Below, piece by piece: positions 18,944 through 26,862 of a stretch of DNA of 26,862 bases (position 1 is its first letter; the number at the start of each line of letters is the position of its first letter). The notes beneath the pieces are model-generated. The model had not been told where the DNA came from and did not search any database. It worked only from the letters and a program-made list of their open reading frames with translations. The DNA is from Smittium culicis (taxonomy: Eukaryota; Kickxellomycota; Harpellomycetes; Harpellales; Legeriomycetaceae), in the NCBI GenBank assembly GCA_001970855.1, contig LSSN01003622.1, forward strand, positions 1 through 26,862, read 5' to 3'. The position numbers were made by a program, and so were the translations under genes.

Positions 18944-18952
18944 CTTTATATA
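18944..18952 (-). promoter_or_regulatory. Possible TATA box of trypsin gene 2
   Basis: TATATAAAG on the minus strand lies 32 nt upstream of the ATG, which would give a very short leader. It is a better match and spacing than the candidate in gene 1, but remains unproven. Confidence 0.35.
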
Positions 18953-19224
18953 GATAGTTCTATTTGGTATAAGTTTATTTTTATCAGGGTATAATTTATT
19001 AAATTATTATTAGTATCAAGTAAAGGTTAAAAGAAAATATTTTCGTAATTTATTTTTTATATTTTCGTTTTATTCCTTTTTTATACTTTTCTGATGTCAT
19101 TTTTGAAAATACAAATAAATCGCATTTAATATTTATCAAACTTATTTGTACTTTACTAGAATACACATAATTCTTTATTTTCTTTCTCCATCTTGCACTA
19201 AAATTTAGTTTAGTTTTTCATGCT

Positions 19225-19383
19225 TTAATCCTTTCATAAGCGGTAGATTATTATACTTTAATTCCGATGTCTTAAGAAAAACTGGTAATTTTTTTAATAA
19301 CAGAAAATAACATAACTGATTTTAAAATATTAGCGAATCAATATATTTATCTTTTCAAAGAGCGTTTGACGGGAAAGGGCTAA
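19225..19383 (+). mobile_element. TTAA miniature element, copy D (degenerate)
   Basis: It starts TTAATCCTTTCATAAGCGGT and ends GAGCGTTTGACGGGAAAGGG followed by CTAA. It contains AATTCCGATG and GCGAATCAATA, matching blocks of copies A-C. The right TTAA has become CTAA and the unit is shortened to about 159 bp. It is an older member of the family, lying about 300 bp upstream of trypsin gene 2. Confidence 0.65.
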
Positions 19384-20834
19384 AAAAAATTACTTTACCA
19401 GTAAAATAAATTTGAATCGCTTTAATATAATATTTATTTCAATTCTTAGTGTAAATAAATGATTGTTTTATCCTCTTTTATGCTATTTAGTTATTCCTAT
19501 CATATAATTTGAGCTTATATCCCTTTCTAGTGACAGCACTTCTTAATCTCTTATAAAAATTACAGTGGGATAAATGATTTATTCTTCTTATTTATTAGGC
19601 AAATGGCGCTTATCACCGAATGAAATTTATATTTGATATTAATCTATTGTCGGCTTTACCAACGTTGGCATTTAAAAAAAGTCATTTATTTCTGAAAGGT
19701 TATAGGATAATTGCTAAATTAAAAATAAACTTTGAAAGCTATTTGCATTATCAATTTTTATTAAAGCAATTTTTTTCTTCATCCTATGATATTATAGAAC
19801 CAAAAAACGCTTATCAAACCTCAAAATCTAATTTATCAAGGCGTTTATTTGGACTGATAAAATTATTCTGATTTTGGATTTAAAATAGGCTTATTTTAAT
19901 GGAATATATTTTATAACAGAATTTTGGCATCAAAAATATCTCTAGTCATCATTGAATAAATAATACAAAAAAATGATTTGATTAATGCAAGTCGTGAAGA
20001 TGCTTTGTACTCTTGCACAAAAGTTATTAAATAAGTTGAGGCTGGTAATTTTCGTAGCATGAAAAAAAATTTTTCGAATATTTGGTAATAAATAAACGCC
20101 CTGATATCGCAACTTTGGTTTTTTTTTTTTCAATGCTGTTGATTTATATAAACTTTTTTTTTTTTGTTGAATATTTTATAAATAAAAACAAAAAAAAAAT
20201 ATAAACGGTTAAACTTAATTTCCCAATTTCCATGAAAAATTCCCTTTTATTTTACTTCTTTGCATAAATAGAAAGAGCGTAATATTAATTGTTTTCAAGA
20301 TAAATAATTTTAGTACGCAATTAATAATAGTTTCGTGACGCTAGCTTGTAATTCAATGGTATATTCCATTTGAACCCCACTAAAGCTATTTAAGTGGGCT
20401 CCATAAAAATGACTTGATTTTTAGAAATACAAAAACATTGCTTTTTTAAACTTTGTGCACAAATAAAAAAATTGCTGTAAAATACCGTAATAATCAAAAA
20501 ATGCAATTTTATGAGAACTTTCTAAGAAATAGATATTCATGGCTTGTTAATTCAAAAAATGTATTTATTTATATTTTTTTGATGAGCTACTTATTTGTGT
20601 TTTTTGAAAGATAACTAAAAATAATAATCGAATTTCATGGGCCTAAACCCCGAGTGTTAGATGCTACTAGAGACTCTAAGTAGAGGGTGGTGAGAAAGCA
20701 TTGAGATTGTATTTAAAAGTATTGTCTTTTCTTTTAGTTATACGCATTAAAATTTTATTTATTAATGTCTTGCTTCAAAAAAAAAAGGTGTTGTTCAAAG
20801 TATACAGGATGAGGGAGATTTCTAACGAAATGAA
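19384..20834. other. Intergenic DNA downstream of the RAD51-like gene
   Basis: No convincing gene. The open frame on plus 19620-19871 (83 codons) has no recognisable motif and lies in AT-rich DNA. A tRNA-like scrap occurs near 20335-20400. A slightly GC-richer stretch at about 20640-20700 is unexplained. Confidence 0.45.
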
Positions 20835-22686
20835 TCATTGACAAATAAGTTGAAAATTATTAGGATAAAAAATGCTTAAAATTTTGAAATGTTTATAAAA
20901 AGTTACCAAATTTATAGATCTGGTCAATACAGCTCTAAACTCTGCCTCTTGCGCTATTCTATGGTTATGAGGAATGTTTTTGTTAGCATTTAACTGCTGT
21001 TGCGATAAAAAGATCCTGTGGTGGCATACGTATGTCCAATTTAAACCTAAAGCAGGTTTAAAACCTAATTCAGAAATTAGGGCATCTGTTTTTTGACTAT
21101 TTGAGCTTATAATATCTCCAATATTTGTCTGGGGTTCATACTTTGGCAAGCTTTCTTGTCTGTCTTCATAGTTACCATCAAAAACAGCCGAGTTTATAAC
21201 CTAATAAATATGAAAATCCCCATTTTATGTAAAAATAATAACCTTTAATAAACAATTTGTATTTTTCGAAGAAAATCATAACTCAGGGATCTCACATATT
21301 TTGAGACTTTTTAAATTTTTATAGTAAAATCACTAACTATGATTGTCGAATTGTGCTCCCTGGCCAATTCGTGAAGGTATCTTTGAATTGACAAAATTTG
21401 GGGTTGGAAAGTAATTGATTTAGAGGCAGTTGGGCTTTCTTGTGAATTGAACATATGAGAAATATTATCTATAACAAGTAGCTTTTTTGTTTTTTTTTCA
21501 GAATCAGAATGATTCTCGCCATTATCTTCTATTTGATATATGATTGGTTTTATGTGTGAAATTAAAAGAATGGAAAGATATATATAGAAAATCGACATAA
21601 ATTGGACTCTACCTGGAAATAAAACAGTCTCCAAATTTAGTAATAGATCTTGCGATGTAACAGTATGAATTAAAAATGTTCTAGATAAAAATTCCAAACT
21701 GAACGAATTACTCTGAGCGTATTTTAGGGGATGAGAAAAGAGAGGAGTATGGGACGCAAAAAATAATAATTAGAAAGATATTTTTTATAAATAAAATTTA
21801 GGGATCAAGTAACCAATTACTCTATTCTGCATTTTTTCAAAGTTGGCTTCAAAATTTTTTTTTAAAGAATAAGCGCATTTTTCTGGAGAAATTGAGTGAA
21901 AAAGATAAGCAGTGTTTTTTTCGTCTGCCTCTAAGAAAAAAAAGATTGAGTCGTATGCAATCTATATTTTGAGAGCGAATTATGTTAACGGTTACAATTC
22001 AAATTGTAATTTTTTTATGGAGTTTGAAAAGAAAAATAAATAATTGATGTTTAAAGATAAAGTGATTAAAAAAACCTTAGTTTTTCCAGAGTTTGTTGGG
22101 CCAAAAATTTCTGTTACTTGCTCTGTCGATATACCACCATCTAGTAAGTTATCTAAGCTATTAAATAAGTTAATTAGCGTTAAATTGATTTTTTTTTTAT
22201 TTAAGACCAAAGTATATAAAAATTAAAAAAAAATTCGGCGAATATGAGTAATACTTTAAATTTCCAGTGGTTATGTATTGAGGCTCGTCGAAAAAATCAG
22301 GCTTGAGATCAGTGTTAGATTTGGGAACTGAATTTTTATCCCATAACTTTTCGCGAATTTCGTTTAGCTATTCTTAATTAAAATCAATAATAGCAAATAA
22401 TGAATAAAATGTAAACTAATTGTGTTAGGAATGAGTAAAAATAAATAAATGATATATTTCTAATAAGCAAGCTTATCATTAATATATTTTGGGAGAAATT
22501 TTTACCTCCCTGATGTTAGCTACCGGGATTGTATTCTTTTTTGCAAGCAGTTGGAGAAGCTCTAATCAACAGCGAGTATTAGAATAAAATTTTCTGTATT
22601 TTTACGTTATGATGGATTTTTAAATTAAAAAAATATAATTAAAAACTTTTACCATTTTTTGCACTCATAGTGTCTTTCGTATTCAT
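20835..22686 (-). CDS. RAD51D: RAD51-family recombination protein, RAD51D-like
   Basis: I assembled eight exons: 22686-22653, 22561-22506, 22367-22255, 22157-22076, 21961-21821, 21712-21613, 21528-21338 and 21200-20835. They join in frame to 360 codons plus stop, and every intron is GT..AG. RAD51 paralogues are ATPases that help load or stabilise RAD51 on single-stranded DNA during recombination repair. Visible are ITTGNLNLDNLLDGGI, Walker A GPTNSGKT (residues 87-94), Walker B KLLVID (191-196), STIIVINSAVFDG and the C-terminal KPALGLNWTYVCHHRIFL. The last matches the RAD51D pattern KPALGxxWxxVxxxRI best, as does LDxLLD before Walker A. XRCC3, RAD51C or Rad57 are less likely. The first exon is tiny (11 codons) and a second in-frame ATG follows. 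The C-terminal tail past RAVLTRSINL is uncertain; a further splice there is possible. Confidence 0.75.
21529..21612 (-). other. Stop-free 84-nt intron of the RAD51D-like gene
   Basis: It runs GTAGAG..AAATAG, is a multiple of three and has no stop in the reading frame. If retained it would add 28 mostly hydrophobic residues between the LETVLFP segment and EDNGEN, shortly before Walker B. Related proteins have only a short link there, so removal is the expected form. Confidence 0.7.
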
Positions 22687-24064
22687 GAAAAGAAAGCTAT
22701 GCTGCTTGAAGTGCGGTAGATATAAATACGGGGGGATTTTAATTCTCACAAATTAATACGTTTCAATAACTAGTAGATTTGCAAGATTTTTAAAATTGAA
22801 TAAGGAGTTAAATTTCTTAAAAGATACTAGATGCATTTTTTTAAAAGCTGGCAGTAGCCATTTCAAGATTCAAGCTATCTTGCTTTTATTATATCTTTAC
22901 TCGGTTTGAAAATACTAAAATAGGAAACAAATAAACTGAAAAACGGACCTACTTTAATTGATTCGTTGTTTTTTCGTAAAGATTTAATGAAATAGGCCAA
23001 TAGTTATGAACGCGTTTATTCGAAGCGTGAAATAAAAGTCTAATTTCATTTTTCGAGACCCTTATAAAGCTAAGCTTTAATTTATCAAAATATATAGAAA
23101 CTAGATGGTAACATTTTTTTTAAGCCATTCAGAGTTGTATAAAGATGAACACTCCCTAAATAGCATTTATAACATTTTCATATTCATTTATATTCGTGAA
23201 TCATTAAAAATTTTAACCGAAAAACCAAAATCTAAGGACGATTTTGGCATTTCAGATACACCACTTTGTTCAAAAAGCACAAAAATTAATTAAAATAGAC
23301 GTAAAATTATTAAATATTCTCGGATACATTCATTTGTGATATATAATATTTTGACAAAAGTCTGAAATTTTTAATTATAGCTAGCTATAAATCGAATAGC
23401 TTTAAAAAAAACTTTGCTTATATCGCTCTTATACTTAGATCGTTGTTGGATTGAAAAAAGATGAATTTGATTAATAAAATATAAGGTTTTGAGGATAAAA
23501 ATATGTAAGGTATCTAGTATTTGGTATTAAACAGATTGATTCAAGCGTATTTGTGACTATAATGCTTTATTTTAAACGAGAATACTAATTTTTTGAAACT
23601 GAGATTTTTATTTCAAAAGTATAAAACGCAAACCAAACGCATAGTTTTGATTAATATTTTTAGAATTTGAAAATTTCTTTACTATTCAAAGATTTTACAT
23701 GATATTTTTGCTATTCAATCTCTTTTTAAATATTAACTTAGATATGCTGATGGAGAGTATTCGAAATGTTTTTCATCAAACCTATACGCTAAAAACAACG
23801 AATTTAGCCATATGAATACTTTTAAAAAAAATCAATTATCTTAAAAGAATCTTTAAAAACACAGAATGTAGTATCTAGAGCACATAAATTGGTTTGTTTT
23901 TTCGATTTGCCTCTTCTGAGGCTAAAGCTGTAATACTAATTTAGAATCATAATTGGTTAAATAATTTATGAATAGTTATTTATTGGTTATATTACATTTC
24001 ATGCCAAATAAAATCTTAGAAGCTTAAAAATATTATTTACTTTTTATATGGTTGGTTAATGCTG
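22687..24064. other. AT-rich DNA upstream of the RAD51-like gene
   Basis: The left edge must contain the promoter of the minus-strand RAD51-like gene. The only open frame above 60 codons (plus 23105-23293) shows no family motif. I see no RNA gene or mobile element. Confidence 0.45.
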
Positions 24065-24415
24065 TTAATTATAAAAAAGCCAATCGCCCTTTTCAAGGGC
24101 GTTGAAAGATCACACTCTTGTGTTAAATATAACTATTTCTATTTCCCTTTCACTTTTTGCTTTTACCTATAGTGCCAATGGAAGATCTTGATATTTTGTG
24201 GCTGGGTTAACTATCCCTTGAACTGAATAAAGTGACTCACTATCGAATAAATGTGCTGGAAAATTAGCCATTTTGCAACTTGTGTTGGTAGCCTATTTGA
24301 GTGGGGTGGGGCATGGTATTCGCTTGGATATATTGGCGTGAAGTGCGTGTACTTTTGTTTCTATCTCTGGCCATGTGAAGGAATTATGCTTTCTGGATGA
24401 ATAGTATCTTGAATT
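24065..24415 (-). pseudogene. Decayed coding frame of unknown family
   Basis: One frame on the minus strand reads 116 codons with only three internal stops, TAG (24293-24295), TAG (24167-24169) and TGA (24110-24112), before TAA. Its composition is protein-like and GC-richer than the flanks. Pieces include SFTWPEIETKVHALHANISK, then MANFPAHLFDSESLYSVQGI, VNPATKYQDLPLAL, KSEREIEIVIFNTRV and SFNALEKGDWLFYN. I do not recognise it. It resembles a decayed transposon ORF in its composition and stop types. A 34-codon ATG-initiated frame (24271-24167) inside it could be translated, but is more likely part of the wreck. Confidence 0.4.
24084..24101. other. GC-rich hairpin CGCCCTT/AAGGGCG
   Basis: A 7-bp stem with a 3-base loop is followed on the minus strand by a T-run (about 24073-24078). 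It resembles a terminator-like shape, but lies within the decayed coding frame, so chance is likely. Confidence 0.35.
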
Positions 24416-25058
24416 TCATGTGACCTGTGTTCTGTGATATAATTCCCCCCCGTAAAAAACAAAAAAAAAATCTAAACAATCGAATCTGTGTATTCTGTGT
24501 ATTCTGTGTATTTTAATCCCAATTATGTTTCAAAAGCAAAGTAAGGAATCATTTCCCTTTCAAACGGCATTACTAAGCTACCTATCGAAACATTTCATCA
24601 TATAAGACAATTAATAATCCTAACAGCTAAGAGTGTATTAATTAAGCTAATAGCTTGAAATTATAATCAATTTAAATCATTGGTTTATTATGTGGCAATT
24701 TTTGGTTAAAATGATTGCACCCTCATTTACCTTATTTTTTTTCAATTACACCTTAATATATTCTAAGTCTTTAGCATAGGGCTCTAATATAAATACCTCC
24801 AAAAGTTAGCATATATTTTCACTTGATTCTCTGAAACAATTACTATATATACAAAACTAAATAAAAAACAAAATAGATTTTATAAACACTTCTTTAAAGG
24901 TAATACTAACTTACCCTCATATATTACCTCACAAAAAAATACTCAATAAGCGATATTATTAACTGAAATCAATTAAATATTGAAAGAATCCTGAACTTCC
25001 CTTTCTCTCAAACAATTCATCTGTATTATTCTAGTTCATTACTGTAATTATTTATAAT
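24416..25058. other. Promoter region of the SLC35F6-like gene
   Basis: It contains a three-unit 9-bp repeat at 24485-24511, a C7 run near 24445 and a TATAAATA at 24788-24795, about 260 bp before the ATG. None of these is proven to act in transcription. Confidence 0.4.
24485..24511. repeat. Three tandem copies of TCTGTGTAT
   Basis: Three perfect 9-bp units lie head to tail about 550 bp upstream of the transporter gene start. Confidence 0.85.
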
Positions 25059-26654
25059 ATGTCTTCCTCAAATGGATTCAAAATGTATTTAGCTGTCGGT
25101 ATGCTCATTACCGGAACTCTGAATACAATCTTGACAAAAATGCAAAATAATGTCTGCGTAGAAAACTGCGATGATCCAAATCCAAAAAATCACATACTAT
25201 ACAGTCAGCCAGTTTGGCAAACTCTTAACATGTTTATTGGTGAAATATTATGCTTGGTTGTTTTCTTCGCTGCTAATTTTTTTACTCGCTTTACTTCCAA
25301 TGTAAATAGAGATGAATATCAACAAATTGTCGATAGTACCCCCAATCTTAATAACGCAGAATTCCCAAACTACAACACTTTAAACTCAAGCGACAGTAAT
25401 TCTCATTCTGCAGAACTAACTGACGATCAAATCGAACAGCAAATCCAAAATTTGAAAGCTGAAAAGCCCGAATTGAGCGGAGTTAATAATCTTCTTTTAT
25501 CAATCCCTGCTATCTGTGATATTATCTCTACCACCGTAAGCCTTCAGATACTATACTATTTTATTATTCCCGAAAAAAATTTTTTTTTCTATTTTGCCTA
25601 TAACCCCACCTCTATAATTTTCTTTATATCATAGTTGTTGAACGTTGGCTTATTGTTTACCACTGCTTCGGTATACCAAATGCTCAGAGGATTAGTTGTT
25701 ATTTTCGTTGGTCTATTCTCAGTTAAATTCCTTGGCCATAGTTTAACCAGGGACCAATGGGTTTCTTTAGTTATGATTGTCACTGGTGCATTGATTGTTG
25801 GAACAAGTTCTATATTAAATAGTAAAGACAGTAGCGAAACTTCTACAATCGGTCACATCGCAAATATCACTCTTGGTAATCAAGTGGACCGTGCTGAGAA
25901 TATTTTTGGAATAATAGTCATTCTGTTTGCCCAAGTTTTCGGTGCATTGATGATGATATCCGAGGAAAAAATCATGCAACATCATAGCTACCAACCCCTA
26001 AAAGGTGTAGGCTTGGAAGGAACATTTGGCGCGCTAACTGTTGGTATATTGATTCCAATTCTACACTACACTGTTGGCGTCAACAACAGAGGCGGCTACT
26101 TTGACGCTAATGCTGGGCTTTCACAGATCATGAATAATCAATCCGTTTTTAATCTTTGTATTTATATCATGTTTTCGATTTCTATGTTCAACTACTTTGG
26201 CTTGTCAATAACCAAGGTTATTAGCGCCGCTTCACGTTCAACCATCGATTCTTGCAGGTATCACTCCATTTCTATATATCTACTTGTATTCCCATCCCCC
26301 TACGTAGTATATCCTGGAATGTGGCTTCACATTGCCCCTTTATTACCTTACATAATATATATTTATTATAATAGAACTCTATTCATCTGGCTCACAAGTA
26401 TGTACCTTGGCTGGGAAGAATTCCACGCTCTCCAAGTTATTGGTAAATAAGTTTAATTGATACACTTAACATTAGAAAACTATTTCAAAGCATAAACGCA
26501 AATTTCTCAATTTAATCATGATATACTTATTTAACATTTTTAATCAATTTTAATCAATTTTAATTTATTTTTTAATCTCTTTGGAATACTAGGTTTTGTT
26601 GTATTAGTTTACGGAACTTTCATATTTAACAAGGTCATCAAAAGCCCATTCTAA
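25059..26654 (+). CDS. SLC35F6: SLC35F6-like membrane transporter (drug/metabolite transporter superfamily)
   Basis: Four exons, 25059-25535, 25635-26257, 26375-26442 and 26593-26654, join to 409 codons plus TAA. The human protein is of similar size. The product is a roughly ten-helix membrane protein of the EamA/nucleotide-sugar-transporter-like fold; the family is reported from lysosomal and mitochondrial membranes and its substrate is unclear. Diagnostic stretches are GTLNTILTKMQNNVCVENCD, QPVWQTLNMFIGEILC, AICDIISTT spliced to LLNVGLLFTTASVYQMLRGL, then FNYFGLSITKVISAASRSTI, and DSCR spliced to TLFIWL. The hydrophilic Asn/Ser/Glu-rich loop at about residues 85-140 is longer than usual. 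The TAG at 25632-25634 looks like an in-frame stop but is the 3' splice site of intron 1. All three introns (99, 117 and 150 nt) are multiples of three. Confidence 0.85.
26258..26374 (+). other. Stop-free 117-nt intron of the SLC35F6-like gene
   Basis: It runs GTATCA..AATAG and is open in the reading frame. Retention would insert 39 residues between Cys-Arg and TLFIWL, disrupting one of the best conserved membrane segments. The splice is therefore required for a family-like protein, but translation alone would not flag an unspliced message. Confidence 0.75.
26541..26560. repeat. Two tandem copies of TAATCAATTT in intron 3
   Basis: A 10-bp unit is repeated exactly twice, with partial copies on both sides, inside the last intron of the transporter gene. 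Confidence 0.7.
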
Positions 26655-26862
26655 CCTACTTATTGCTACAATCCTCCAACTAACTGGATTTTATAATATT
26701 TTTTAATTGAGATATTTGCTTTTAAAACATAATTATCCATGCAATTTAAAACCGTTTTAAAAAATGTGACTCTAATTTAAAATTCAGTAAAAGGAAATTA
26801 AAAATTAGCAGTGATAAATTAATTAATAAAGGGAGTATAATAAACTAGATGGGATGATTGAA

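Noticed and set aside
19620..19871. Plus-strand 83-codon open frame starting MKFIFDINLL.
   Set aside because: It is hydrophobic and basic like random AT-rich translation, with no motif and no supporting neighbour. It cannot be called a gene from sequence alone.
20335..20400. tRNA-like stretch (TTCAATGGTA on plus; GGGGTTCAAATGG on minus).
   Set aside because: Box-like strings occur on both strands, but no 7-bp acceptor stem, anticodon arm or complete cloverleaf can be built. At most it is a decayed scrap.
24250..24399. Plus-strand Cys/Trp-rich frame of about 48 codons (MCWKISHFATCVG).
   Set aside because: It is antisense to the more protein-like minus-strand frame at 24065-24415 and its composition is typical of a reverse-strand shadow.
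25598..25783. Minus-strand open frame of 61 codons across the transporter.
   Set aside because: It is antisense to the conserved exon 2 of the transporter and has no motif of its own.

Overview
The window looks like nuclear DNA from a strongly AT-rich, intron-bearing fungus. Host genes have short GT..AG introns of 84-150 nt. The gene set is a cell-cycle ubiquitin-ligase subunit, a RAD51-family paralogue, an SLC35F6-type transporter and two secreted trypsins. AT-rich DNA, animal-like trypsins and DIRS retroelements together suggest an early-diverging fungus, possibly an insect-gut Kickxellomycotina (Harpellales-type). That placement is an inference from gene content, not a demonstrated identity.

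Layout. 0.5-3.4 kb: a CDC27/APC3 gene on the minus strand. 4.4-12.5 kb: a transposon graveyard. It holds a nested cluster of three TTAA-flanked miniature elements (4427-5209), a LINE-like retrotransposon with its 5' part kept and its 3' part missing (about 5330-7110), a DIRS-type tyrosine-recombinase retrotransposon with short inverted ends (7756-11724), and a small poly(A)-tailed retroposed insert with a perfect 14-bp target-site duplication (12223-12549). 13.3-18.9 kb: two tandem trypsin genes on the minus strand, about 3.8 kb apart, sharing a 229-bp block of perfect identity that looks like gene conversion. A fourth miniature element lies at 19.2 kb. 20.8-22.7 kb: an eight-exon RAD51D-like gene (minus). 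24.1-24.4 kb: an unidentified decayed coding frame (minus). 25.1-26.7 kb: a four-exon SLC35F6-like transporter gene (plus).

The host genes do not form a pathway. APC3 acts in the anaphase-promoting complex, the RAD51 paralogue in recombination repair, the transporter in an internal membrane and the trypsins outside the cell. The main interest is in the mobile DNA and in the sequence dynamics: nested TTAA insertion, transition-type stop codons across the DIRS frames, the trypsin conversion tract, and introns that are multiples of three without stops. I found no CRISPR array, rRNA or convincing tRNA. All exon boundaries were deduced by eye from splice signals and protein similarity.
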